Of a stretch of DNA of 64,000 nt, positions 11,244 to 25,372 are shown one piece after another (within the stretch, counting starts at the first letter, position 1; the number at the start of each line of letters is the position of its first letter). The notes beneath the pieces are model-generated. The model saw only the letters and a list, made by a program, of their open reading frames with translations, searched no databases and was not told the origin of the DNA. The position numbers were made by a program, and so were the translations under genes. The DNA is taken from assembly GCF_014905175.1 (NCBI RefSeq), contig NC_057792.1:7502001-7566000 (forward strand). The letters run 5' to 3'. Origin of the DNA: Aphidius gifuensis (lineage: Eukaryota; Arthropoda; Insecta; Hymenoptera; Braconidae).

Positions 11244-14200
11244 TCTATATATATAAATGTTAAAATGAAAACCTTTGAGGCATATGTTCTCAGCAACTAC
11301 CCAACCGATCATTATGATTTTTTTTTTTAAATTAAAGAGCTTAGCACGGAGATCGTTTTTAGCGTTTATTCGATTTCATAACTTAATAAACAACCGAGTT
11401 ATTAATTATTATAAATAATAGCCTGCTACGCTTAGACTTATGCTGCTTTACACTCATACAATCACAGAGTTGGAAAAAGAGAGAGAACGCGCCATAGTCC
11501 CAAATGATTTATCTATTTGCATTTAAACATAATCAAAAAGTTGAAAAAAAATTAACAATAATATTTTCGAATCAACTAGCTTAGGAATCATCAGACCGAT
11601 AGATAAATAGAAGCTGTGTAGGTAAAAATTTTGGTAAATATTCGGTTTAAATGAAATGTGTTATATCAATAGAAAATGTGTAATAAAATGAAAATGTTTA
11701 CGTTCAAAATTTCTTTGTTGGATAACCTTGGTTTAGATTTTCTATTAATTCTGTCTTTAATAATAATAAACATGGCAGCACGAAATTATTCAATAATCAT
11801 CATCATACCTTATCAATCCATTCAAAAAATTAAAAAAGAAAATTTCATTTAAATAATTAAGGTTGATTCCGAATATCTGAATTATTGATAGACTTTCGAT
11901 TTTTTTGACTTATTTTCTAAATGAAAGAATTATCTATATTGTGAATTTTTTTGAATTTTTTCTTGTTTGCTTTTTGCGAGATATTTACTGTCAAAGTTGA
12001 CAACTTTAACACACAAGGTATACGCGTTACCTCATGTTTTTACGAATAACTTTTTTGTGTGTTGATTTAAAACTGTACATTTACTATCAGATTGTAGCCC
12101 TGGACGAGACAAAATTTTGATAATTATTTCAATTTTTTCTTCTTTTTCTTTTAATAAATATTTAACTTTTAAACATTAAACTTTGCTAGATGCGCGGCAC
12201 ACTGACATGAACACAAGCATGGTTTTGGCGTACGACGCAAACTTTGTTTGCTAATAGGTGCTTTCTTTTGGGTGTTTATTTTTTTTCCTGTTTATTATCA
12301 CGCATGCGCAGCTGAATGCGCAGTCAGCAAAAAGTCAGCTTGCAACAGCGTAGGACAAGAGGGGCTGCAGCTCCATGGATCAGCGTGTGTTTTCGCGCAC
12401 ACACATACTACTAAAGAACTTGGTTTTTTCATCAGTGGCACCACAAAAATTTCAGGACACGGGAATAGAAAATAGCGTTATTAATATACGGGCCCTTCGT
12501 GGCATAAATATTGGTACGGCGATGGGACTTGGAATCAACCTTAAGGTTGAAAGTAAATCCCATCGTCAAACAAAGTTTCGGCCCAATAGTATGCACTGAA
12601 AAAACGTTCCCGCTGCAGGCACGGTCTAGACCTGCCACGGTCTAGATCTATTTATTATTCTAATAGCTATTAGACCGGTAATGGTAGACCGCTACAGTAG
12701 CAGGATGTCCATGTAAATCCACAGTAAGCACCCGTATATTCTCGGTAAACTGTACTGCTGATTCAGCAGTACAAGGCACTGCTGTGGCAACTGAATGCGC
12801 ACGTCTGTATGCGCGGTCATATACGGTTCACGACTTTGACATCACTTATAGGTTAGGATTAAAATTTAGAATTTTTTAAATGTTCAATTAAACATTTCTT
12901 TTAAGGCGGTATGTCAAAATATTGAAAAAGATTCCCTCTCACAGATTTCGATCAAAGGAGGCTTATTTTTAAGTGAAATAAAGATCTCTTTTATCAAATT
13001 TTTTTTGTAATTTTCTACCACGATTTAGGTGAGATAATTAGGGTCAAAGTTGACAACAATTAACACTTTTTACACACGTATAGGAAGCATCGGCTCGTTT
13101 TCTCTTCTATTGAAAAAACGCTCTCACAGAAAACCTTCATTTTACTACAGCTTATACTTCTTTAAATTACGAAGATAATAAAAAAAAATCATTGATTTCT
13201 ACCACGGATTTTGAAAGTTATTCATTATTTAAGACGAAAATTTAGGGTCAAACAGTACCGGGCGAAGCATTGAGAATCTGCTGAAGTAGATTAGTGTGTA
13301 AATACGAGCCGCCCACACTCATACTTCTAGAGATGCGGCAGTAAAGTATAAAAATTTCAGACATTATGGGGCGCTTATTATTTTTTTGAACTATGGTTAT
13401 CAGAGTGCCCCTTTGCACCCAAAGAGTCGTCCTACTTTGAGATTTACATACTGCCTTAAAAATTAAATTTTTTACATTTTTAATTTACCGTGTAATATTA
13501 TTTTTATACTATCATTATAGTTAATGCAATTCCTTTGTTTAATCAATAAGTTAATTTATTATTATTACACGGTAAATTAAAAATGTAAATTTTTTTTTTT
13601 TTAATTCTATATTCAAATAAAATATATTTTTTTCAAATTCTTTATCCATATTTTTTTATAATATACAAGATTTTAAAATCGATTCATATTCAATAATAAT
13701 AGTAATATATAATCATATTTATTAATAATTAATATTAATAATATACATATATACATCATTTAATTTATCGAATGAGTCTTTACAGCATACTCATACAGCA
13801 TTCTTTGTACCGCTCATACGCCTGAACTCATCAACAGTAAAGTCTACCGCTACAGCAGCAGTGCTGTACTGCTTTGAGAGCAGTACAGAAATTCCAAGTT
13901 GGGTGTACTGCTCTTACAGCAGTTCAGCGCTTCGCAGTCTATTTTGCTACTTTACTGCTACGGCAGCAGGAACGTGTTTTCAGTGTGTAATCCGTATTGT
14001 GAAGAAAAACAGACTGATAATTAAAAAATAGTAGTAGTAAAAATTTTTTTAACGACAAGCATAAATGTGTATTCTTCCCCTATTCTTATGTGTTAAAGTT
14101 GTCAACTTTGACATCCATTATCTAAAAAAAAAAAACTAGCATAAAAATTTAAAAAAAATTCATCGAAAAAAATTCTGACTTTTATTTGCTACCAAAAAGT

Positions 14201-14311
14201 TTGGAATAGAAATATTATTTGGAGCTAGCAAGTCATTAATTTTTTTAAACAATTGATAACATCTCTAAAATTGTAAAAATAATCTCGAGCGAAGCCGGGT
14301 TAATCAGCTAG
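11244..14311 (+). mobile_element. Helitron-like element, spacer 2/3
   Basis: Same element as in spacer 1/2, with the same TC start, CTAG end and A/T flanks; 3068 bp. Small differences are mainly homopolymer lengths. It lies directly downstream of copy 3's stop codon, about 70 bp away. Confidence 0.6.
13461..13605. repeat. Palindromic MITE-like stem-loop
   Basis: The left arm, TTTACATTTTTAATTTACCG followed by TGTAA, pairs over about 25 bp with the right arm TTACACGGTAAATTAAAAAT followed by GTAAA; the loop is about 75 bp and AT-rich. The same structure is at about 6379-6520 (arms diverged there), 20521-20670, 27587-27740, 34651-34800, 41701-41850 and 48661-48815. Confidence 0.5.
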
Positions 14312-14383
14312 TAGATATATATAACTATATAGTCGTAGATGTAGTCTGCAAAAGTGACATCTTCAACGATCTTCCACAGACGA

Positions 14384-16168
14384 TCACGAATTTTTTTCTT
14401 GGGTTTTTCTTGGTTGAATTTCCAGGTAAAACCCTCCTTTAGCTGCCATTGCTAAACTACTCTTGCTAATTTCAAGTGGCAAAATCATTTTTTTACCTGG
14501 TTTGAGTTGACATTTAGCAACAAGATGCACTAATAGTACTTTAGTTTCTAATAATGCAAATCGATTGCCAATACACATTCTTGGACCTAAATAAAAAAAA
14601 TTATTATAAATATATGCATTTATAAATTCTATTCTGAAAATTGAAACAATTGATAAGTAATTTTTTCAACATAATAAATGAATGTAAATATATATACCTA
14701 AACCAAATGGCATGTATGCTGGAGAATTCAAAGTGCCTTTTGGGTCTTCAATAAATCTATCTGGATAAAATTTGTCAGGTTCATCAAAATATATTGGATC
14801 TCTTTGAATTGCAAAAACTGGAAACCATATAAAATCACCAGGTTCAAGGCGGTGTGGTTTTGCTCCTGGCAATGTTGGAGGTAATTCAAAACTTTTCGAA
14901 CAAACTCTGTCAAGAAATCCAGCAATCGGATAGTATCTGAGTGTTTCGTTAATGACTGCGTCAAGATATGCAAGTCTATTTACAGCTTCATATGTTACAT
15001 CCCCATTTGTTCTTTCTAACATTTCATCAATTTCGTTTTGAAGCTTTGCTTGAATCTCAGGATTAGCAGCGATTTGGTGAACAACGAATGACATGAGGCT
15101 CGATGTCGTATCGAAGCCCTGAATTCGTAAAAAAGAAAATATACATATAATATATAATTTATTTATAATTATACATGGCATTTATGGAGTTTTTTTTTTG
15201 TTCAAAGTAAATGTGTAATATACAGAATTCATTCAAATTTTATTTAAATTGTTAACAAACCCCAAAAAAGAAGATGAAAGCTTGTGATGTCATATCTCCT
15301 ATCGAAAGAGTTGGTCCAGTCTTATTGGCTCTTGTCTCCATCATCAATTGAATCATGTCTGGTCTTGTGATTCCTTTTTCATCTCTTGTACGTACTGTAT
15401 CTTCTACAATTTTTTTGAAAAATCCATCTGCTCTACTATCAATTATTCTTATGTTGAATAATCTTGAGAAATTTGGAAAACTCCGAACAAAGAAAAATTT
15501 TACGGACATTAATCCTTCAAAGTTTGTAGCCTTTCTACCAAGTACATAAAAATCATTAGTTTTATCTTTCATTGAATTTATTGATATTCCAAATGCACAA
15601 GTTGCTATAACATCATTTGTATAACGACAAAATGCATCTTTCGAAAATATTTCAAGTGGTTTTTCTTTTGAATCTTTCACAAGGTAGTCAACAAAATTTT
15701 CAGCACAATTTGACATTAATTTAAACATTCCTTTCATTTTACTTGATGTAAAGGCAGGAGTAAGAAGATTTCTTATTTCTCGCCACCTATCATCGTGTAA
15801 TGAAAAAAGATTGTTACCAAAAAGTGGCTCTACTTCGGGATTAACAAAAGAACGATGATTAACAAAATGATCAAAATTTTTTATAGCAATTGATTTAATT
15901 AGTTCTGGATCACGTATTAGTACAGTTGGACTACCAAAGTCATAAAAACCAACGTATTTAGCATCTTTATTTATATTATACACATTTTGGATGTAATGAA
16001 ACACTGAAATTCTCCGAAACAATGATGCTCCCATATTTCCCAACAGTGGCCATGGTTTAATATGTGGAATTTCATGTTTTTCAAAATACTTCACTTTCCC
16101 AGATTGAAAATAAATATACACAATTATAAAACTAAAAAACTCAAAAGCAACGTCCAAGTATCCATCAT
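14384..16168 (-). CDS. CYP9-like: CYP9-like cytochrome P450, copy 3 (1 bp deletion in the signal anchor)
   Basis: Array-type P450. Exons are 15261-16168, 14698-15118 and 14384-14586. The start codon expected from the other copies is the ATG at 16166-16168. One A is missing from the run near 16127-16131, so the frame opened by that ATG meets TAA within the membrane anchor, about 15 codons in. The rest of exon 1 stays open in the array-type frame from FIIVYIY onward, and exons 2 and 3 are intact. A start at the TTG near 16157 would restore the frame, but that is not credible for an animal gene and would remove the normal N-terminus. The change is in a homopolymer, so a sequencing or polishing error is a real possibility. 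Confidence 0.8.
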
Positions 16169-18313
16169 TACAAAAAAACTATCGAAGCGAATATTAAAAT
16201 TCAGCTACAGATCTTTTAGACATGCAAGTCTATAATGCACTAAACATTTCAGTCTAATGCGAAAACTGAAACACATATATATGCAGTTGTCTGTGCAAGT
16301 GTTTGTAATTAAATGACAGCGCAAATGTTTGATAAAAAAAATTTATCTCATGGTCATAATGATCAAGTGAGTTATGACCTTTGCTGACAATGATGCGTAG
16401 AATAAATAATAAAAAAAAAAGCTGATGTAAAAATAAAATTTTTTCCTTGTTTATATCTACATGGAAACTAACTAAATAAATATATATTTAATAAGAAACA
16501 AAATAAACAGTTTTTCAAGGATTATCGAGACACTGAGAAAAGTAATTAGTATATTATTTACATAAAAAGAATAGAATTTTTACATTTGAATAATGTGGCA
16601 AGAACAATTTAAAAAAAAAAACAGATAAAGATTATATTTTATATTATATTTACATTAAAATTTACATTAAAAAATTTTAACTTGGTCATTTCCAAGAACA
16701 AAAAACATTATATACGAATTTTGTGTAAAACTTCCTTTTTTTTGTGTTAATATTATTTTTATACTTGATGGAGATAAAAATTAATTTGAAAATTTGTTTA
16801 TCGACTCTATTGTCATATTATTATGTAAAATTTACATTTTTTCAATCAACCGTAATTAAAATTCCAAGAATAAGAAAATATGCTTGGAGGAGAGGATTGA
16901 AAAATAAATTATAGGCTTGCCAGTAATTAATATTTATAGATAAATAAAATACCAAGGACAAGCAGTAGACACAGAAATTGTAATCTACATCAATTCCTCA
17001 GGTACTGCTTCCTCATAGTATTTTAATTTTATAAAACAAACTAATTACAATAAAGCTTGCTGAAGAATTAATGTATATATACAGAGAAATTATGCTAATA
17101 CAATAAATGGAACATTAAATTATTTTTGTTTGTAGCTTGTCAAATTAGTAGTCAGGCAATTTAGGAAATCGCAAGTTCGAGTCCACGATGTAACATTTTT
17201 TAAAAATATAGATTTAGACTGTTAGAAAAGTATTATAAAAAAAAAGTGAAGTGTACTCGAAAAATTAGTAAAATAATGTTTTCTATAAATATTATATAAA
17301 TATTAGTCAAAAAACAGAATAAGTAAATTTCATATGATAAAATAGTGAAATAAAATAGTGAAACAAATTGACAAAAAAAAAATTAAAACTTATAAATTTT
17401 TTATAAAAAAACGGGCTGTAAACAAACAAAAAATGAAATCATTTTAATTGGTAATTTTTATTTTTATTTGTCTTTGAATTCCTCTTTTGCTTAAAAAAAA
17501 ATTCAACTTTGACCATTTTTTTGGCTTTCAATCATATTATTATATAACATTATTGTTGTTAATTTTTTTTTGTGTTAAATCTCTATATTGATTCGAATCA
17601 TATCTACAAAAAATTGTGTTTAATATCTATTAAGTTGTTTTGATTTATAGATATGCAACTTAAATTGTGTATACATTGATTTATTATCTTTTGAAGGACG
17701 CATTATACATGTATATTGTTGTAATTGATTATAAATATTATCACTAAAAAATCAAAAAGGCAATTAAAGTCACCTTTAACCCCAAATAATCAATTTTATT
17801 ACAGCAAACATATATATTTCTCAATTATAAATAAATATTTGATTGAAAAATATTAATGATTTGAGTTAAAAGTGACTTTAAATGAGTCTTTTCGATTGTT
17901 TTTGTTTTACTTTTGATCTTTTATACGGTTTTTCTGAAAAACTAAAAAGAAATTGAAAATTTTATAAAAGTAACTTTCGTTTTTACAACCAAAATGATGT
18001 TGAAAAAATACAATTTTGAAAAAAAAGGGACTATTTCAGATATTCGAAATTAGAGTGGGTTTAAGCTTATACCCACTCTACTCGAAATTCGATGGTAGCG
18101 TCCTCGAAAATTGACGGAAAAAAAAAAAAAAATACGGGTTTTTTAAGGCCAAAATCTACAACATATCAAAAAATGAGCAAAATCGCAGAGGGTCAGGCCG
18201 CAAACCCCGTGAATTGGCTAAGAACGCCACATATATATATATATATAATTGTATTATGTTATATCGTTGTCGATAGATGGACTTCGTTAGAGATCGTCAG
18301 CGATATATCTATA

Positions 18314-21300
18314 TCTATATATATAAATGTTAAAATGAAAACCTTTGAGGCATATGTTCTCAGCAACTACCCAACCGATCATTATGATTTTTTTTTTTAA
18401 ATTAAAGAGCTTAGCACGGAGATCGTTTTTAGCGTTTATTCGATTTCATAACTTAATAAACAACCGAGTTATTAATTATTATAAATAATAGCCTGCTACG
18501 CTTAGACTTATGCTGCTTTACACTCATACAATCACAGAGTTGGAAAAAGAGAGAGAACGCGCCATAGTCCCAAATGATTTATCTATTTGCATTTAAACAT
18601 AATCAAAAAGTTGAAAAAAAATTAACAATAATATTTTCGAATCAACTAGCTTAGGAATCATCAGACCGATAGATAAATAGAAGCTGTGTAGGTAAAAATT
18701 TTGGTAAATATTCGGTTTAAATGAAATGTGTTATATCAATAGAAAATGTGTAATAAAATGAAAATGTTTACGTTCAAAATTTCTTTGTTGGATAACCTTG
18801 GTTTAGATTTTCTATTAATTCTGTCTTTAATAATAATAAAAATGGCAGCACGAAATTATTCAATAATCATCATCATACCTTATCAATCCATTCAAAAAAT
18901 TAAAAAAGAAAATTTCATTTAAATAATTAAGGTTGATTCCGAATATCTGAATTATTGATAGACTTTCGATTTTTTTGACTTATTTTCTAAATGAAAGAAT
19001 TATCTATATTGTGAATTTTTTTGAATTTTTTCTTGTTTGCTTTTTGCGAGATATTTACTGTCAAAGTTGACAACTTTAACACACAAGGTATACGCGTTAC
19101 CTCATGTTTTTACGAATAACTTTTTTGTGTGTTGATTTAAAACTGTACATTTACTATCAGATTGTAGCCCTGGACGAGACAAAATTTTGATAATTATTTC
19201 AATTTTTTCTTCTTTTCTTTTAATAAATATTTAACTTTTAAACATTAAACTTTGCTAGATGCGCGGCACACTGACATGAACACAAGCATGGTTTTATGTA
19301 CGACGCAAACTTTGTTTGCTAATAGGTGCTTTTGGGTGTTTATTTTTTCCTGTTTATTATCACGCATGCGCAGCTGAATGCGCAGTCAGCAAAAAGTCAG
19401 CTTGCAACAGCGTAGGACAAGAGGGGCTGCAGCTCCATGGATCAGCGTGTGTTTTCGCGCACACACATACTACTAAAGAACTTGGTTTTTTCATCAGTGG
19501 CACCACAAAAATTTCAGGACACGGGAATAGAAAATAGCGTTATTAATATACGGGCCCTTCGTGGCATAAATATTGGTACGGCGATGGGACTTGGAATCAA
19601 CCTTAAGGTTGAAAGTAAATCCCATCGTCAAACAAAGTTTCGGCCCAATAGTATGCACTGAAAAAACGTTCCCGCTGCAGGCACGGTCTAGACCTGCCAC
19701 GGTCTAGATCTATTTATTATTCTAATAGCTATTAGACCGGTAATGGTAGACCGCTACAGTAGCAGGATGTCCATGTAAATCCACAGTAAGCACCCGTATA
19801 TTCTCGGTAAACTGTACTGCTGATTCAGCAGTACAAGGCACTGCTGTGGCAACTGAATGCGCACGTCTGTATGCGCGGTCATATACGGTTCACGACTTTG
19901 ACATCACTTATAGGTTAGGATTAAAATTTAGAATTTTTTAAATGTTCAATTAAACATTTCTTTTAAGGCGGTATGTCAAAATATTGAAAAAAGATTCCCT
20001 CTCACAGATTTCGATCAAAGGAGGCTTATTTTTTAAGTGAAATAAAGATCTCTTTTATCAAATTTTTTTTGTAATTTTCTACCACGATTTAGGTGAGATA
20101 ATTAGGGTCAAAGTTGACAACAATTAACACTTTTTACACACGTATAGGAAGCATCGGCTCGTTTTCTCTTCTATTGAAAAAACGCTCTCACAGAAAACCT
20201 TCATTTTACTACAGCTTATACTTCTTTAAATTACGAAGATAATAAAAAAAAATCATTGATTTCTACCACGGATTTTGAAAGTTATTCATTATTTAAGACG
20301 AAAATTTAGGGTCAAACAGTACCGGGCGAAGCATTGAGAATCTGCTGAAGTAGATTAGTGTGTGTAAATACGAGCCGCCCACACTCATACTTCTAGAGAT
20401 GCGGCAGTAAAGTATAAAAATTTCAGACATTATGGGGCGCTTATTATTTTTTTGAACTATGGTTATCAGAGTGCCCCTTTGCACCCAAAGAGTCGTCCTA
20501 CTTTGAGATTTACATACTGCCTTAAAAATTAAATTTTTTACATTTTTAATTTACCGTGTAATATTATTTTTATACTATCATTATAGTTAATGCAATTCCT
20601 TTGTTTAATCAATAAGTTAATTTATTATTATTACACGGTAAATTAAAAATGTAAATTTTTTTTTTTTTAATTCTATATTCAAATAAAATATATTTTTTCA
20701 AATTCTTTATCCATATTTTTTTATAATATACAAGATTTTAAAATCGATTCATATTCAATAATAATAGTAATATATAATCATATTTATTAATAATTAATAT
20801 TAATAATATACATATATACATCATTTAATTTATCGAATGAGTCTTTACAGCATACTCATACAGCATTCTTTGTACCGCTCATACGCCTGAACTCATCAAC
20901 AGTAAAGTCTACCGCTACAGCAGCAGTGCTGTACTGCTTTGAGAGCAGTACAGAAATTCCAAGTTGGGTGTACTGCTCTTACAGCAGTTCAGCGCTTCGC
21001 AGTCTATTTTGCTACTTTACTGCTACGGCAGCAGGAACGTGTTTTCAGTGTGTAATCCGTATTGTGAAGAAAAACAGACTGATAATTAAAAAATAGTAGT
21101 AGTAAAAATTTTTTTAACGACAAGCATAAATGTGTATTCTTCCCCTATTCTTATGTGTTAAAGTTGTCAACTTTGACATCCATTATCTAAAAAAAAAAAA
21201 CTAGCATAAAAATTTAAAAAAAATTCATCGAAAAAAATTCTGACTTTTATTTGCTACCAAAAAGTTTGGAATAGAAATATTATTTGGAGCTAGCAAGTCA

Positions 21301-21376
21301 TTAATTTTTTTAAACAATTGATAACATCTCTAAAATTGTAAAAATAATCTCGAGCGAAGCCGGGTTAATCAGCTAG
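18314..21376 (+). mobile_element. Helitron-like element, spacer 3/4
   Basis: Same element and ends as in spacer 1/2; 3063 bp. The upstream spacer at 17750-18040 has shortened A and T runs compared with other units, but the element itself is clean apart from 19200-19350. Confidence 0.6.
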
Positions 21377-21448
21377 TAGATATATATAACTATATAGTCG
21401 TAGATGTAGTCTGCAAAAGTGACATCTTCAACGATCTTCCACAGACGA

Positions 21449-23230
21449 TCACGAATTTTTTTCTTGGGTTTTTCTTGGTTGAATTTCCAGGTAAAACCCT
21501 CCTTTAGCTGCCATTGCTAAACTACTCTTGCTAATTTCAAGTGGCAAAATCATTTTTTTACCTGGTTTGAGTTGACATTTAGCAACAAGATGCACTAATA
21601 GTACTTTAGTTTCTAATAATGCAAATCGATTGCCAATACACATTCTTGGACCTAAATAAAAAAAATTATTATAAATATATGCATTTATAAATTCTATTCT
21701 GAAAATTGAAACAATTGATAAGTAATTTTTTCAACATAATAAATGAATGTAAATATATATACCTAAACCAAATGGCATGTATGCTGGAGAATTCAAAGTG
21801 CCTTTTGGGTCTTCAATAAATCTATCTGGATAAAATTTGTCAGGTTCATCAAAATATATTGGATCTCTTTGAATTGCAAAAACTGGAAACCATATAAAAT
21901 CACCAGGTTCAAGGCGGTGTGGTTTTGCTCCTGGCAATGTTGGAGGTAATTCAAAACTTTTCGAACAAACTCTGTCAAGAAATCCAGCAATCGGATAGTA
22001 TCTGAGTGTTTCGTTAATGACTGCGTCAAGATATGCAAGTCTATTTACAGCTTCATATGTTACATCCCCATTTGTTCTTTCTAACATTTCATCAATTTCG
22101 TTTTGAAGCTTTGCTTGAATCTCAGGATTAGCAGCGATTTGGTGAACAACGAATGACATGAGGCTCGATGTCGTATCGAAGCCCTGAATTCGTAAAAAAG
22201 AAAATATACATATAATATATAATTTATTTATAATTATACATGGCATTTATGGAGTTTTTTGTTCAAAGTAAATGTGTAATATACAGAATTCATTCAAATT
22301 TTATTTAAATTGTTAACAAACCCCAAAAAAGAAGATGAAAGCTTGTGATGTCATATCTCCTATCGAAAGAGTTGGTCCAGTCTTATTGGCTCTTGTCTCC
22401 ATCATCAATTGAATCATGTCTGGTCTTGTGATTCCTTTTTCATCTCTTGTACGTACTGTATCTTCTACAATTTTTTTGAAAAATCCATCTGCTCTACTAT
22501 CAATTATTCTTATGTTGAATAATCTTGAGAAATTTGGAAAACTCCGAACAAAGAAAAATTTTACGGACATTAATCCTTCAAAGTTTGTAGCCTTTCTACC
22601 AAGTACATAAAAATCATTAGTTTTATCTTTCATTGAATTTATTGATATTCCAAATGCACAAGTTGCTATAACATCATTTGTATAACGACAAAATGCATCT
22701 TTCGAAAATATTTCAAGTGGTTTTTCTTTTGAATCTTTCACAAGGTAGTCAACAAAATTTTCAGCACAATTTGACATTAATTTAAACATTCCTTTCATTT
22801 TACTTGATGTAAAGGCAGGAGTAAGAAGATTTCTTATTTCTCGCCACCTATCATCGTGTAATGAAAAAAGATTGTTACCAAAAAGTGGCTCTACTTCGGG
22901 ATTAACAAAAGAACGATGATTAACAAAATGATCAAAATTTTTTATAGCAATTGATTTAATTAGTTCTGGATCACGTATTAGTACAGTTGGACTACCAAAG
23001 TCATAAAAACCAACGTATTTAGCATCTTTATTTATATTATACACATTTTGGATGTAATGAAACACTGAAATTCTCCGAAACAATGATGCTCCCATATTTC
23101 CCAACAGTGGCCATGGTTTAATATGTGGAATTTCATGTTTTTCAAAATACTTCACTTTCCCAGATTGAAAATAAATATACACAATTATAAAAACTAAAAA
23201 ACTCAAAAGCAACGTCCAAGTATCCATCAT
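21449..23230 (-). CDS. CYP9-like: CYP9-like cytochrome P450, copy 4 (intact array-type reference)
   Basis: Complete array-type gene of 510 aa. Exons are 22322-23230 (303 codons, phase 0), 21763-22183 (421 bp) and 21449-21651 (203 bp, stop TGA). Introns are short (138 and 111 bp) with GT..AG ends; intron 1 splits the helix I glycine pair and intron 2 splits the haem loop after FGL. Motifs: hydrophobic anchor 4-22, proline-rich hinge IPHIKPWPLLGN, WREIR 129-133, AFIFFFGGFDTTS around 297-309, ETLR 361-364, PDRF 422-425, FGLGPRMCIG 441-450 with Cys448 as the haem thiolate ligand. All catalytic landmarks of a working microsomal P450 are present. Its translation is the same as that of copy 8, which argues for very recent duplication or homogenisation. 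Confidence 0.92.
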
Positions 23231-25372
23231 TACAAAAAAACTATCGAAGCGAATATTAAAATTCAGCTACAGATCTTTTAGACATGCAAGTCTATAATGC
23301 ACTAAACATTTCAGTCTAATGCGAAAACTGAAACACATATATATGCAGTTGTCTGTGCAAGTGTTTGTAATTAAATGACAGCGCAAATGTTTGATAAAAA
23401 AAATTTATCTCATGGTCATAATGATCAAGTGAGTTATGACCTTTGCTGACAATGATGCGTAGAATAAATAATAAAAAAAAAAGCTGATGTAAAAATAAAA
23501 TTTTTTCCTTGTTTATATCTACATGGAAACTAACTAAATAAATATATATTTAATAAGAAACAAAATAAACAGTTTTTCAAGGATTATCGAGACACTGAGA
23601 AAAGTAATTAGTATATTATTTACATAAAAAGAATAGAATTTTTACATTTGAATAATGTGGCAAGAACAATTTAAAAAAAAAAACAGATAAAGATTATATT
23701 TTATATTATATTTACATTAAAATTTACATTAAAAAATTTTAACTTGGTCATTTCCAAGAACAAAAAACATTATATACGAATTTTGTGTAAAACTTCCTTT
23801 TTTTTGTGTTAATATTATTTTTATACTTGATGGAGATAAAAATTAATTTGAAAATTTGTTTATCGACTCTATTGTCATATTATTATGTAAAATTTACATT
23901 TTTTCAATCAACCGTAATTAAAATTCCAAGAATAAGAAAATATGCTTGGAGGAGAGGATTGAAAAATAAATTATAGGCTTGCCAGTAATTAATATTTATA
24001 GATAAATAAAATACCAAGGACAAGCAGTAGACACAGAAATTGTAATCTACATCAATTCCTCAGGTACTGCTTCCTCATAGTATTTTAATTTTATAAAACA
24101 AACTAATTACAATAAAGCTTGCTGAAGAATTAATGTATATATACAGAGAAATTATGCTAATACAATAAATGGAACATTAAATTATTTTTGTTTGTAGCTT
24201 GTCAAATTAGTAGTCAGGCAATTTAGAAATCGCAAGTTCGAGTCCACGATGTAACATTTTTAAAAATATAGATTTAGACTGTTAGAAAAGTATTATAAAA
24301 AAAAGTGAAGTGTACTCGAAAATTAGTAAAATAATGTTTTCTATAAATATTATATAAATATTAGTCAAAAACAGAATAAGTAAATTTCATATGATAAAAT
24401 AGTGAAATAAAATAGTGAAACAAATTGACAAAAAAAAAATTAAAACTTATAAATTTTTTATAAAAAAACGGGCTGTAAACAAACAAAAAATGAAATCATT
24501 TTAATTGGTAATTTTTATTTTTATTTGTATTTGAATTTCTCTTTTGCTTAAAAAATTCAACTTTGACCATTTTTGGCTTTCAATCATATTATTATATAAC
24601 ATTATTGTTGTTAATTTTTTTTTGTGTTAAATCTCTATATTGATTCGAATCATATCTACAAAAAATTGTGTTTAATATCTATTAAGTTGTTTTGATTTAT
24701 AGATATGCAACTTAAATTGTGTATACATTGATTTATTATCTTTTGAAGGACGCATTATACATGTATATTGTTGTAATTGATTATAAATATTATCACTAAA
24801 AAAATCAAAGGCAATTAAAGTCACCTCTTAACCCCAAATAATCAATTTTATTACAGCAAACATATATATTTCAATTATAAATAAATATTTGATTGAAAAA
24901 TATTAATGATTTGAGTTAAAAGTGACTTTTAAAATGAGTCTTTCGATTGTTTTTGTTTTACTTTTTGACTTTTAATATCGGTTTTTCGAAAACTAAAAAG
25001 AAATTGAAAATTTTATAAAAGTAACTTTCGTTTTTTTACAACCAAAATGATGTTGAAAAAAAATACAATTTTGAAAAAAAAAAAGGGACTATTTCAGATA
25101 TCTCGAAATTAGAGTGGGTTTAAGCTTATACCCACTCTACTCGAAATTCGATGGTAGCGTCCTCGAAAATTGACGGAAAAAAAAAAAAAAATACGGGTTT
25201 TTTAAGGCCAAAATCTACAACATATCAAAAAATGAGCAAAATCGCAGAGGGTCAGGCCGCAAACCCCGTGAATTGGCTAAGAACGCCACATATATATATA
25301 TATATAATTGTATTATGTTATATCGTTGTCGATAGATGGACTTCGTTAGAGATCGTCAGCGATATATCTATA

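Noticed and set aside
11022..11330. A 102-codon plus-strand frame ending in FFF
   Set aside because: It runs over a poly-A tract and (AT)n repeats and its length changes with homopolymer size between units.
12248..12638. Overlapping open frames of 68-75 codons inside the Helitron-like element
   Set aside because: Repeated only because the DNA is repeated; three frames overlap, indels in other units break them, and none resembles a Rep, helicase or transposase.
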